Assembly: GCA_963383645.1 (NCBI GenBank)
Contig: OY726574.1
Location: 54,177,477-54,241,476 of the forward strand
Source of the DNA: Muscardinus avellanarius
Lineage: Eukaryota; Chordata; Mammalia; Rodentia; Gliridae
Direction: 5' to 3'
Length of the DNA stretch: 64,000 bases
The translations under genes and the position numbers were made by a program. Below, one piece after another: positions 53,755 to 64,000 of the stretch; the first letter of the stretch is position 1, and every line of letters starts with the position of its first letter. Below the pieces are notes generated by a model. That model was not told the DNA's origin, ran no database searches, and saw only the letters and a program-made list of their open reading frames with translations.

Positions 53755-53973
53755 TCCTTCTTTTTTATTTTGTGGTACTGAGAATTGAACTCAAAGGCAT
53801 TTTTATCTCCCAGCTATACCCCCCGCCTTATTTTGTTTTTTATTTTAAAACAGGGTCTCACCAGTAAGATTGTTGAGAATCTTACTACTCGCCGAGGCCA
53901 TCCTTGAACCTGCGGTTTTTCTGTCTTTTCCTCCTCAGTACTGGATTACAGGTGTGCGCCACCGCGCCTCGCT
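53755..53973 (-). mobile_element. SINE, old
   Basis: Diverged head with insertion 'gtaagattgttgagaatct'. Confidence 0.78.
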
Positions 53974-54366
53974 CAGCTGAGCGTTTGTTAATATGGCCTT
54001 TGAGTGTGAAGAGGTCTATGTGTGGACTCCTCCTGTGGATGTGCCACTTGGGGAGGACCTGTGTTGACTGGGTTTTAAAGGATGATGGCTGGGATTCAAC
54101 TGGTAATATTTGTAGCAAGTAATAAAATTGGAGCTTTTAGGTAAAAACTAGAATTTTTGAAACCTAGATCTGCCACGATGAGCTCGGCCAGCTTCCTGAG
54201 GCTTGAGCACTTCCCTGTGTGTGGTGACGATCAAGGAATCTTCTTGGATCACATGAAGGAATCCATCAGCATTTGAAAGAGCGGCATAACTCAACAGCCA
54301 GTATTAAACGGCCAGTATATGATGCTACAAAATCAATTATGAACGAAACATTTAAAGTGCAAGATA
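53974..54366. other. Unique intronic block
   Basis: No gene or repeat recognised. Confidence 0.5.
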
Positions 54367-54562
54367 GCCGGGCGTGGTGGCGCACGCTTGTAATCCCCGC
54401 GCTTGGGAGGCGGAGACAGGAGGATCGCGCAGGTTCGAAGCCAGCCGTGCTGGTGTAAGAGACCCTGTTTCAAAAATATAAAATAGGTCTGGGAGTGTAG
54501 CCCGGAGGAAGGAGGGCTTCCAGGAACCCCAGTACCACCAAAAAATAAAAAAATAAAATAAA
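54367..54562 (+). mobile_element. Class C SINE
   Basis: TSD AAAGTGCAAGATAG at 54353-54366 and about 54560-54573, identical. Confidence 0.95.
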
Positions 54563-54655
54563 GTGCAAGATAGACCAGTACATCTTAATGTTGTAAACTG
54601 AGTGTGAAAGTTCATTGATAAGGTTTCATACTTTGCTTTGGAACTAACCTTTAGA

Positions 54656-54870
54656 GCCGGGAGTGGTGGCACGTGCTTGTGATCCCAGTACTTCGGAGAC
54701 TGAGAGGGGAGGATCGCAGGTTCACGGCCAGCCTCAGCTACTTAGTGAGACCCGCTGCAACTTAGTGGGACCCTGTTTCAAAATAAAGAACAAAAAATGG
54801 GGCTGGGGTATAGCTCAGAGGTAGAATGCCCCTGGGTTCAATCCCCAGTACTGCAAAAAAAAAAAAAAAG
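54656..54870 (+). mobile_element. Class A SINE
   Basis: Complete; A15 tail. Confidence 0.9.
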
Positions 54871-54894
54871 TTAGTAACATTGTAATGGTAATAT

Positions 54895-55190
54895 AAAAAT
54901 TCTGGCTTGATCTGTTCATTCTACTATAAGAGAATACCAGAGACTAGTAATTTATAAAGACCAGAATTTTTTTTCACAGTTCTGGAGGCTGGAAAGACCA
55001 TGGTCAAGGTGCCAGGAGTTTGGTTGTCTGATGAGTGATAGGTTTCAAGTTTTGGTGCCTAGCATGCCACGTCCTACAGGGAGGAACGCTGTGTCCTCAC
55101 CGTGGCAGAAGGCAGAGCCCTTGTGGCCTAAACACCTGCCACAAGGCCCACTTCCCAACACAGCTGAATTGAGGTAGAGTTCTGAGCACA
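54895..55190. repeat. Ancient interspersed repeat, family not named
   Basis: 'cacagttctggaggctggaa', 'gaccatggtcaaggtgccag' and 'gctgtgtcctcaccgtggca' match a common old mammalian repeat (LTR- or DNA-type). Confidence 0.5.
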
Positions 55191-55329
55191 TTAACTGGGC
55201 ATGGCGACACATGTCTGTGATCCCGTACCTGGGAGGCTGAGACAAGAGGGTCTCAGTTTTGAGGACAGCCTCAGCAGTGAAGTGAGACTCTCAGTAATCT
55301 ACCCAGACCCTGTTTTAAAACAAAAAATT
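55190..55329 (+). mobile_element. SINE head
   Basis: Head ending at 'aaaacaaaaaatta'; tail not seen. Confidence 0.7.
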
Positions 55330-55451
55330 AGCTGGGCGCGGTGATACACCCTTGTAATACCTGTGCTTGGGAGGCTGAGACAGGAGGATTGCACAGGTTC
55401 GAAGCCAGCCTCAGCTACTTAGCAAGGCTCTCAGCAACTTATTGAGACCTT
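55330..55451 (+). mobile_element. SINE head, truncated
   Basis: Class B/C-like head cut off at 'attgagacctta'. Confidence 0.75.
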
Positions 55452-55699
55452 ATAGGTGGCTGTCATACTTTTATCTTCATCTCAGAATGTTCTTATTCTT
55501 CATTCTTTAAGGATATTTCCAGTAGGCATCAAATCCTGGACTGTCAGTTTGTCCCTTTCAGTGTTTAAAAAAATTGTGTTCCATGGTTTTCAGAAGTTTC
55601 ACATGATTACTAATGAGAAGTCTGCAATTATTCAGTTGTCTCCCCCACCCCAAGCAATAAATTTCTGTACCACATTTTTCTCTAGGCCTCTGTTTAGAG

Positions 55700-55745
55700 A
55701 GAGTGGGGGAGAAGAGAGAGAGAGGGAGAGGGAGAGGGAGAGTTT
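55700..55745 (+). repeat. (GA)n/(GGGAGA)n simple repeat
   Basis: AGAGAGAG then GGGAGA repeats. Confidence 0.85.
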
Positions 55746-55769
55746 TCTCTTTGTTAAGATTGGGTATTT

Positions 55770-55953
55770 AACGCCCAATGTGGTGGCCCACACTTGTAAT
55801 CCCTGCGCTTGGGAGGTGGAGACAAGAGGATCGTGCAGGTTCACAGCCAGCCGCGCTGGCTTAAGAGACCCTGTTTTCAAATCAAAATATAAAATATGTC
55901 TGGGAGTGTGGCCTGGAAGTAGAAGGGTTTCCAGGAACCCCAGTACCACCAAA
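55770..55953 (+). mobile_element. Class C SINE
   Basis: 'gccagccgcgctggcttaag' and 'gaagggtttccaggaacccc'. Confidence 0.9.
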
Positions 55954-56165
55954 AAGAAAAAAAGTTTGGAATTTATATATATATGCTCAAGTATGTACTT
56001 CCATGCTGTTAGTTAATCAAATGTGTTTTGTATTTTGTTTATTGTTTTCCTTCTATCTAAATTTTCTACTTGATCTTTCTATTTATTGCTTAGACTGTAT
56101 TTCCATTTCTTTTAAGAGTGCCTTTTTTGGAACATTTTAATAATAGCTGCTTTAAAATCTCCATC

Positions 56166-56395
56166 AGAACCAAGTGTGGTGGCCCAAGCTTGTAATCCCA
56201 GTACTTGGGAGTCTGAGACAGGAGGATTGCAGGTTTGCAGCCAATTTACCAACGCTCTCCACAGCTTAGACCCTGTTTCAAAATAAAAAAATAAAATAAA
56301 ATAGGACTGGAGATATAGCTTAGAGGCAGAATGTCCCTGGGTTCAATCCTCAGTACAACAACAACAACAAAAAAAAAAAAAAGAAAAGAAAGAAA
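56166..56395 (+). mobile_element. SINE
   Basis: TSD CTCCATCAGA / CACCATCAGA; (CAA)n and A/G tail. Confidence 0.88.
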
Positions 56396-57549
56396 AAGAA
56401 AAAAAAATCACCATCAGATAATTCCAACTTGTGTCATTTTCACCTTGGCATCTGTTCTTGGTCTGTCTTTTTCAGTTTTTCTTTGGAAGTTGTTCTAGAT
56501 TCACAGGAAGGTGTAAGCACAGTATAGAGAAGTCCAGGGCACTGTTGATCCAGTCTACCTCAGTGCTTGCATCTTACATAACCGTGGTACAGCACTGAGA
56601 TCAGAAAATTGCAGCCCATTCAAAGTGTGTGTGTAGTTCTGTGCCAGTTTTTCATGTGTAGTTTCCTGTAACCATCACTAAAACAAAAACATGGAACTAT
56701 CCCATCACCACAAAGTTCGCCCTGTTTTACTCCTATAGGGTCATATTCCCAGCTTCCACATCCCGACCCCTGGCAACCATTAATCTACTCACATCTCTAA
56801 AATTTTATTTGAAGAATGTTACAAAAATAAAACCAGACTGTGGCTTGAAATTTCTCCTTTTCACTCAGCTTAAGACCCCTGAGAGTCGCCCAAGCTGTAG
56901 CGTGCGCCGTGGGCTCCTGTTTGCTCCAGAGTGTTATCTCATGGTATGGATGCCCCAGTTTGTTTGGCTATTCGTTACTGATGGTCAGTTCTGCTTTCCC
57001 ACTTTTGGGCAGTTACAGATAAGGCTTCTGTTAGTGTGCTCGTTTCTCTGGGGTAAATAAATGCTCATGAATGTCGTGCTGGGTTGTGCTTTTCTTGCTG
57101 CAGAAGTATTTTCCAGAATGGCCCACTGCTTTATATGCCTGTCTGAGATGTATGAAAGATCGTGTCGCTGTTTTTCATAGTTACTCTAATGGACATGTAA
57201 TATCTCATAGTGCTTTTAATTTACATTTCTTTAGCAGCTAATGATGTCAAATACCTCTTCATGTATTTATTTGCCATCAGTATGTCCTCTGAAAAATCTG
57301 TTCGTGTTTTTTACCCATTTTCTAGGCTGGTTTTATTTTACTGTTAAGTTTGAAAGTTCTTTAACTATTATAGTGAGTGTGATTTGCAAGTACTTTTTCC
57401 GTGGTATTTCATCCTCTTAACTGGGTTTATAGCAGGGCAAAAGTTGTTTTGCTGAAGTCCAACTTACTGATGTTTAAAACATATGCTTTTTGTGATAAGT
57501 CTAAGAAATCTTCACTGAACTGAGGCTATCAAAAATTTTACCCCCCCCA

Positions 57550-57737
57550 GCCGGGCGTGGTGGCGCACGCTTGTAATTCCTGCGCTTGGGAGGCAGAGGC
57601 AGGAGGATCGAGGCCAGCCGCGCTGGTTTAAGAGACCCTGTTTCAGAAATACAGAAAATAGGTCTGGAAGTGTAGCCCAGAGGTAGAAGGGCTTCTAGGA
57701 ACCCCAGTACCACAAAAAAAATAAAATAAAAAAATAC
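57550..57737 (+). mobile_element. Class C SINE
   Basis: TACCCCCCCC on both sides; tail-to-tail with the minus class B copy at 57745. Confidence 0.92.
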
Positions 57738-57744
57738 CCCCCCC

Positions 57745-57956
57745 CCCTTTTTGGGTGGTACTGGGGTTGGAACCCAGAGGCTTTCTTCCTCTGGGCTATA
57801 TTCCCAGACTTTTTTTTTATATTTTATTTGGAAACAGGTTCTCACTAAGTTGCTGAGAGCTTCACTAAGTAACTGAGGCTGGCTTCGAACCCGTGTGATC
57901 CTCCTGTCTCAGCCTCCCAAGCGCAGGGATTACAAGCGTGCGCCACCACGCCTGGA
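57745..57956 (-). mobile_element. Class B SINE
   Basis: Starts 7 bases after the tail of the plus copy, giving a 400-bp imperfect inverted repeat. Confidence 0.9.
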
Positions 57957-57961
57957 TACCC

Positions 57962-58182
57962 TATTTTTTTTTTTTTAAGTTTTTTTCTTTTTTTGTGGTA
58001 CTAGAGATGGAACCCCAGGGTCATTCTACCTCTGAAGCTATACCCCCAGCCCTATATTTTATTCTTTATTTTGAAACAAGGTCTCACTGAGTTGCAGAGG
58101 GCCTCACTGAGTAGCTGAGGCTGGCCACGGACCTGCCATCCTCCTGTCTCAATCTCCCAAGTACTGGGATTACAAGCCTGTG
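57962..58182 (-). mobile_element. Class A SINE
   Basis: Head ends 'gcctgtgctggctg'; a second scrap of SINE head follows at 58187-58230. Confidence 0.85.
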
Positions 58183-58257
58183 CTGGCTGCAGAACCTCCT
58201 ATCCTCCTGTCTCAGCCTCCTCGGCTTTCCTAAAAATTTTGTGTTTAACATTCAAAT

Positions 58258-58440
58258 CAGCCAGGTGTGGTGGCACACTCTGGACAGAAGGAACACACCA
58301 GTTCTCAGCCACTCTCAGCTACTTAGGCCCTCCACAATTTAGTAAGACTTTGTTTTAAAATAAAGAATAAAATTAAGGCTGGGGCTGTAGCTCAGAGGTA
58401 GAATGCCCCTGGGTTCAATCCCCAGTGTGGCCAAAAAAAA
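58258..58440 (+). mobile_element. SINE, rearranged head
   Basis: Head middle replaced by 'ctctggacagaaggaacac'; ID tail intact. Confidence 0.78.
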
Positions 58441-58615
58441 GCCTCCCCCAAAACAAATTAAATCAATGATCTGTTTTGAGTGTGTTTTGGTATAAGGTGA
58501 GGTTTAGGTTGAGATGTGTTCCCTCCACCCCCGCCCTGCGTGAATATCTAATTGGTCCAGAGCCTTTTGTTGGAAAGGCGACCTTTCTCCATAGAATTGC
58601 TTTTTTCATTTAGCT

Positions 58616-58840
58616 AGCCAGGCTTGGTAGCATATGCTTGTAATCTCAGTGCTTGGGAGGTTTGAGACAGGAGGATTGTAGATTTGAGACTAGCCTCAGC
58701 ACTTTAATGAGACCCCAGCAATTTATTGAGACAATCAGCAACTTATGAAGACCCTGTTTCAAAATAAAGACAAAATAGGGCTTGGGGTATAGCTCAGAAG
58801 TAGAGTGACCCTGGTTTCGAACCCAACCACACACAAAATT
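58616..58840 (+). mobile_element. SINE, duplicated head motif
   Basis: Three successive 'agcaactta/agcaattta' motifs in the head. Confidence 0.8.
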
Positions 58841-59747
58841 TTTTTCCACTATACATATGTGTTGGTCTATTTCTGGTTTCTCTATTCTGTTCTGTGTTTC
58901 TCCATGAATAGCACACTGTCTTCATTATTATAGCTATATGTCTTAAACTCGGGAAGTTTTCTCCCACATAATTTTTCTTTTTCAAAATTGTTTTTGCTAC
59001 TTTAGTTTCTGTGCCTTTCCATATGAATTTTAGACTAATCTTGCCCGTATCTACAAAAACTCTTAGTAGAATTTGATATGAATTACACCTGCAGCTCAGT
59101 TTTGGGAGTACCGACATCTGTGTTTGTTGTGATTCATGAACACCATATTTATTCATTCTATTTATTTACAAATTGAAAAGTGAATTTTAAATTAATCAGT
59201 GCTTTATTTTTTAGCATAAGTCCCATGTATTTTTTTTAGGTTTATACTCAGCTATCTCCTTTTTATTTGAGCAAATGTAATGACGTATTTTAAATGTTCA
59301 TTTCTTAATATTCATTTTTAATGTTTAGAAGTACAGTTGACTTTGCATATTAATCTTTTATCTTACAATGTTATGATCTTGTGAGTTCACTTGTTCTGGG
59401 TGGCTTTTGTTCATTCGTTTTGGGTATTGTTGCTTTGGGATTTTCTGCACAATCATCTGCAAATATGGATGAATTTCTTTCTAATCTGTATGCCTTTTAT
59501 TTCCTTTAGTTGCTTCACTGAGTTGGCTACAAGTTCCAGTCTAAATTGAGTAAGACTGGTGCCTTGCTTTTTGAGGGAACACATTCAGTCTTTATTGTTA
59601 AGTGTGTTAATTGTAGGGTTTTTGTGTTCTTCATCAGCTTGAGAAATTAACTTCTTTCTGATTTTCTAGTTTTTATCATGAATGGGTGTTGGATTTTGCA
59701 AATGCATTTTTTTACATCCATCGATATGACCATGTGGGTTTTTTTGT

Positions 59748-59944
59748 TTGTTTTTGTTTTTGTTTTTTGGTATTGAGGTTTAAATCTGGGTGCATTCTAC
59801 CACTTAACTATACCCCCAGGTCTTTTTATTTTTATTTTGAAACAGGGTTTTACTAAATTGCTGAAGCTGGCATCCAACCTGCAATCTTCCTGTCTTAACC
59901 TTCCAAGTACTGGAATCACAGGCATGTACCATGACACCCAGCTC
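59748..59944 (-). mobile_element. SINE, old
   Basis: (TTTTTG)n tail; diverged. Confidence 0.8.
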
Positions 59945-59952
59945 ACTTTAAC

Positions 59953-59956
<4 letters not shown>

Positions 59957-60019
<63 letters not shown>

Positions 60020-60196
60020 TTCTCTCTTTCTCTCTTTCTTGTGGTACTAGGGATGGAACCCTGGGACATTTTATCTTGGAGCTACACCACCAACACTGAT
60101 TTTTATTCTTTATTTTGGAACAGGGTCTCACTAAGTCCCTGAGGCTGGTTTTAATGCAATCCTCCTGTCTCAGCCTCCCAAGTACTGGGAATACTT
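59957..60196 (-). mobile_element. SINE with (TC)n tail
   Basis: (TC)n with TTTC interruptions at 59957-60040; head cut at 'ctgggaat'. Confidence 0.82.
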
Positions 60197-61013
60197 TATT
60201 TTTAATTATACAACCTAGCAGCATTAAGTATACTTACTGTGTTGTTATTAACCACTATCCATTTCTACATTTTACCATAATTTAAAATGGAAACTCTGTA
60301 TTCATTAAATACTAACTTTCTACTTCCTATCTCTGTAACCCATGATGTACTTTTATTCTACTTTGTTTCTGTGAATTTGCCATTCCTAGTTTCTGTGTAT
60401 AAGTGGAAGCAGGTGGTATTTGTTTTTTGGGGGCTGGGCTATTTAATTTTGTATGAAGTTTTCAGGGGCATCTATGTTGTAACAAGCATTAGCATTTCCT
60501 TCTTTTTAAGGCTGATTTATCTCTCACTGTGTCTATATACTACCTTTTGTTTCATATTCATTTTTTGATGGATAGTTACATTGTTTCTACTTTTCATTTC
60601 TTTTGAATAATGCTACTTGAACAGTGGGATACAGATATCTGTTCCTGTTCAGGCTTCTGCTTTCAGTTCTTCTGAATATATATGCAGAAGTATAATGACT
60701 GGATCCTGTAGTAGTTGTTTAAGTTTTTGAGAAATTGATGTATCATTTTCTACAGTGATACATACTGTTTTACATTTCTACCAGCAGTGCACAGGGGCTC
60801 TAGTTTTTCCATATTTTCTTTAATACATGTTCATTTCCAATTTCATAATAATAGCTTCCTCATGGGTATGAACTGGGGTTTCATTTTTGTTTTAATTTGC
60901 ATTTCCCCAATGATTTGTGATGTTGAATATCTTTTCGTGCCATTTTTGGACATTTCTGTGTCTTTTTTGGAGAAATATCTATTCATGTTTTTCTCATTTT
61001 AAAATGAATTATT

Positions 61014-61230
61014 AGCCAGGTGTGGTGGTGCACACTTGTAATCCTCGTACTTAGAAAGCAGAGATAGGAAGATGCCAAGTTCGCAGCCAGCCAGAGCTAC
61101 TTAGTGAGTGATCTGTAACTTAGTGAGACCTTGTTTCTAAATAAATAAAATTAAAAAATTGAGCCGGGGATGATGTAGCTCAGAGGTAGACTGTCCCTGG
61201 GCTCCATCCCCAGAACCCCACCCCTCACAG
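61014..61230 (+). mobile_element. SINE
   Basis: Diverged; inserted in L1. Confidence 0.82.
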
Positions 61231-61299
61231 AATTCTGTATTGTTGAGTTGTAGATACTCCTTTTATATTCTGGTTATTAATCCTTCATTAGATGATTAG

Positions 61300-61492
61300 T
61301 ATTATTTTTGTAATACTGGGGATTGAACCCAGGGGAATCCTACCTCCAAACTTTACCCCAGCTCTATTTTTTATTTTGAAACAGTTGCAGAGGCCTCACT
61401 AAGTAGTTGAGGATAGCCACAAACCAGCCTTCCCCATGTCTCAGCCTCCCAAATACTGGGATTACAGGCGTGTGCCACCATTCCTGGCTTCT
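61300..61492 (-). mobile_element. SINE, head deletion
   Basis: 'gaaacagttgcagaggcc' lacks 'gggtctcactaa'. Confidence 0.82.
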
Positions 61493-61770
61493 TCATTACA
61501 TCACTACTGGCAAGTACTTTCTATCATTTTACAGAATGACTTTACTATTAATAGTGTCCTTTGCTTACACCACAAGTTTTACATTGTGCTGAAATCTTGT
61601 TGGTTTTTCCTTTTGACCTGTGTTTTTGGTATCATATCAGAGAAATCATTGCCAAATTCAATGTCATGAAGGTTTCCTTTACGTTTTCTTCTGAGCATTT
61701 TATAGTTTCAGTTTTTCATTAACTCATTTTAAGTTAAATTTTTAGAACCATGTATATAAGGGTCAACCAA

Positions 61771-61771
<1 letters not shown>

Positions 61772-61848
<77 letters not shown>

Positions 61849-62064
61849 GTGGCCCTGGGGTTCCTAGAAACCCTTCTACCTCTGGGCTACACTCCCAGAC
61901 CATATATATATATTTTTTTTTTATTTTATTTTATTTTATTTTATTTTATTTTATTTGGAAACAGGGTCTCCTAAGCCAGCAAGGCTGGCTTTGAACCCAT
62001 GCAATCCTCCTGTCGCTGCCTCCCAAGCACGGGGATTACAAGCGTGCGCCACCACACTGGGCTC
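61772..62064 (-). mobile_element. Class C SINE with (CTTT)n tail
   Basis: (CTTT)19 at 61772-61848 is the tail; linker carries (TTTTA)n; TCAAC(C/A) on both sides. Confidence 0.9.
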
Positions 62065-62382
62065 AACATTTTTTTAAACATGTGGGTATCAAGTTTTCCC
62101 AGCACTGTGTGTTGAAAAGATTATCCTTCCATTATCCTTCCCTGGCACCTTTCTTAAAGTCAGTTGATCATATATGTAAGGGCAGATTTGGAGTCTTATT
62201 TTTGTTCTACTTGTCTATATATGTGTGTATATCACTACCATGTCATTTGATTACTATATCACTTTGATTACTGTAGTTTTATAGGGAGTTTTGAAATCCA
62301 GAAATATGAGTTTTGCAACTTTTTATTTTAAGATTGTTCTGGCTACTTAAGATTCCTTGAGATTTTATATGGAGTTTAGAAT

Positions 62383-62588
62383 GTTGTTTGTTTGTTTGTT
62401 TGTTTGTAGTTCTGGGGATGGAACCCAGAGGTTTTCTACCTTCAAGCTGTACTCCCAGACCTATTTTCTATTTTATTTGGAAACAGGGTCTCATCAAGTA
62501 GCTGAGGCTGGCTTTGAACCTGCACAGTCCTCCTATCTCAGCCTCCCAAGTACTGGAATTACAAGCATGCACCACCACGCCTGGTTTA
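62383..62588 (-). mobile_element. Class B SINE
   Basis: TSD TTTAGAATG(T/A)T around it; (TTTG)n tail. Confidence 0.9.
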
Positions 62589-62625
62589 GAATGATTTTTT
62601 TTTAATTCTGCAGAATTGACCATTA

Positions 62626-62630
62626 AATTT

Positions 62631-62677
<47 letters not shown>

Positions 62678-62872
62678 TTATTTGCAGTACTGGGTATGGC
62701 CAGGAGCATTCTACCTCTGTGCTATACCCCCCAGCCCCATTTTTTATTCTTTATTTTGAAACAGGATCTCACTGAGTTGCAAAGGGCATCACTAAGTAGA
62801 TGAGGCTGTCCATGAACCCAGATGCCCCTGTCTCAGCCTCCCAAATGCTTGGATTACAAGCGTGCAACCATT
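62626..62872 (-). mobile_element. Class A SINE, (ATTT)n tail
   Basis: (ATTT)13 at 62629-62680. Confidence 0.88.
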
Positions 62873-62879
62873 ACAATTT

Positions 62880-63114
62880 ATTTTTATTTTTTAATTTTTT
62901 TTGGGGGGGTGGTACTGGGGGTGAAACCCAGGGGCTTTTCTACCTCCGGGCTATACTCTCAGACCTATTTTATACTTTATTTGGAAACAGGGTCTCACTA
63001 AGTTGCTTAGAGCCTCACTCAGTAGCTGAGGCTGGCTTCGAATCTGTGCGATCCTCCTGTCTCAGCCTCCCAAGCGCGGGGATTACAAGTGTGCGCCGCC
63101 ATGCCCAGCCAAGA
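62880..63114 (-). mobile_element. Class B SINE
   Basis: Complete. Confidence 0.9.
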
Positions 63115-64000
63115 CCATTTTTAATGTCTGTTTAGTAAGTCTTATTAATGTCTAGCTTTCTTGGGGGTAGTTTTCTGTCCATTTATTTTATTCCTCTGAG
63201 TCTTTTTTTCTTTGTATATCTTGTGGTTTTTAAATAGAAAACTAGCCATTTAACTATAATAGTATGTTAAGGTTGAAAATCAAATTTTCTCTGTTTTCTA
63301 TAGTGTGTTGGGCGTTTTGTTTTATTGTTGATGCATATAGTAGTCCATTTGTTTTGTAAGTTTTCCGAGTTTTTTTTTGTGAAGACTATTTCTTGGTGAT
63401 TACTGAAGTCTCCGTTCCTCTAGCTTGGATCCAGCTAATATTTGGATAAAAAATTTCTTCAGTGTCAGATGTGAAAACAAACATCAAAATACAGTACTTG
63501 GGAGGTTAAGATAGGAGGATCACAGATTCAAGACCAGCAACTTACGGAGACCGTATTTCCAAATAAAAAATAAAATATAAAATTGGGCTGGGGTGTAGCT
63601 CAGAGGTAGATGCCCCTGAGTTCAAGCTCTAATACTACCACCACAACAAAACAAAACAAAACAGTGAGCCAGTTCTCTTAGTGTTTGCAGATTGTGTTGG
63701 GTGACCCCTTCACTTAGCTAGGCTTGCTCTGCTTAGGAATGAAGGCTTAGGGTCTTTTCATATATTTTTTTCAACTTGCTTTTTTTTTTTTTTTTGCCTG
63801 AGTGTGCAGGTGGCTTTGCAGATTTCCCTGTGTACATGGCTGCTTTTGAATGACTCTCCCAGTCTCACCGCGGCTTCTTTGGACTAGATGGTCTGTGGCG
63901 TGTGTTGTTCTGTGGTCCGGCTCCTCCCGCTCCTGTGTTGCCTCAGGCATCAGGGAGTTTGTTTGTAGTGGCCCTGCTTTTAGCTTTTAAGAACAGTAGC
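63115..64000 (-). mobile_element. Third ancient L1 3' end, antisense, runs off window
   Basis: 'tatcttgtggtttttaaata', 'gaaaactagccatttaacta' and 'cttcacttagctaggcttgc' resemble the complement of an old L1 3' UTR. Weaker than the two copies to the left. Confidence 0.5.
63490..63664 (+). mobile_element. SINE, 5'-truncated
   Basis: Starts at 'agtacttgggaggtt'; head shortened; (AAAAC)n tail. Confidence 0.82.

Larger units (their letters stand above)
55452..59745 (-). mobile_element. Ancient L1, antisense, SINE-riddled
   Basis: Text between SINEs is the complement of an old L1 from its 3' UTR into ORF2: 'gagaagtctgcaattattca', 'gggtcatattcccagcttcc', 'gccattgatctactcac'-like, 'tggcttgaaatttctccttt', 'ggacatgtaatatctcatag', 'taatgatgtcaaatacctct', 'ttcatcctcttaactgggtt', 'ggtctatttctggtttctct' and 'ccatatgaattttagactaa'. 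Confidence 0.8.
60197..62625 (-). mobile_element. Second ancient L1, antisense
   Basis: Complement of old L1: 'ctctgtattcattaaatact', 'tctgtgaatttgccattcct', 'gtataagtggaagcaggtgg', 'gaataatgctacttgaacag', 'gatttgtgatgttgaatatc', 'agaaatcattgccaaattca', 'ttttcccagcactgtgtgtt' and 'tttgattactgtagttttat', in order. It restarts from an L1 3' end, so it is a separate copy from 55452-59745. Confidence 0.8.
30347..64000 (+). other. ROCK1: ROCK1 intron 1 (5' part)
   Basis: Begins with GTGAGT; the right end is outside the window. I looked for the next exon's conserved coding text (DGLDALVYDLDF) and did not find it. The intron is mostly SINEs, MIRs and antisense ancient L1. Confidence 0.85.

Noticed and set aside
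30347..64000. ROCK1 exon 2 in the window
   Set aside because: No sequence encoding DGLDALVYDLDF with splice sites was found on the plus strand.

Overview
The window is nuclear DNA of a placental mammal, almost certainly a rodent outside the mouse/rat group. The main evidence is the dominant repeat: about 140 copies or pieces of a dimeric SINE with a 7SL-RNA-derived (B1-like) head and a tRNA-derived ID tail. This B1-dID arrangement is known from squirrel, dormouse, beaver and related lineages; species cannot be fixed from sequence alone. In the feature list, 'class A' is the form with a tail like 'gggctgggggtgtagctc' and a linker 'caaaataaagaataaa'. 'Class B' has 'ccaaataaaatataaaataggtctgggag' style linker/tail. 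'Class C' has a head ending 'gctggcttaagagaccctg' and a rewritten tail, 'agaagggcttccaggaacccc'. '+' means head-to-tail along the given strand.

Layout. 1-29 kb is intergenic and repeat-packed. It holds a decayed sense-strand L1 (about 276-4470), a broken NPM1 processed pseudogene (about 1190-2515), a relatively intact 5'-truncated ATXN2L retrocopy on the minus strand (10253-11824, with a 15-bp target-site duplication), and a 2.75-kb L1-derived element (11987-14741). That element has a full 5' end and an intact ORF1 but no ORF2, and it sits inside a class B SINE with a clear target-site duplication. 29.06-30.52 kb is a CpG island containing the promoter, leader and first coding exon of ROCK1 (coding part 30254-30346, plus strand). 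From 30347 to the right edge is ROCK1 intron 1. No second ROCK1 exon was found, so the intron is at least 33.6 kb here. It is filled with SINEs, MIR remnants and several old L1 copies, all on the strand opposite to ROCK1.

The only host protein-coding sequence I can support is ROCK1 exon 1. The most unusual object is the ORF1-only L1-like element at 11987-14741. It resembles the 'half-L1' (HAL1) class, but the stretch between ORF1 and its 3' end contains antisense sequence from an older L1. Secondary points are the open retrocopy frame, a three-copy 30-bp GC-box/G-quadruplex array in the ROCK1 promoter, upstream ORFs in the ROCK1 leader, and the succession, nesting and tail expansion of the SINE subfamilies. 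Most boundaries given for repeats are good to about 10 bases; repeat family names come from remembered consensus similarity, not from a database run.
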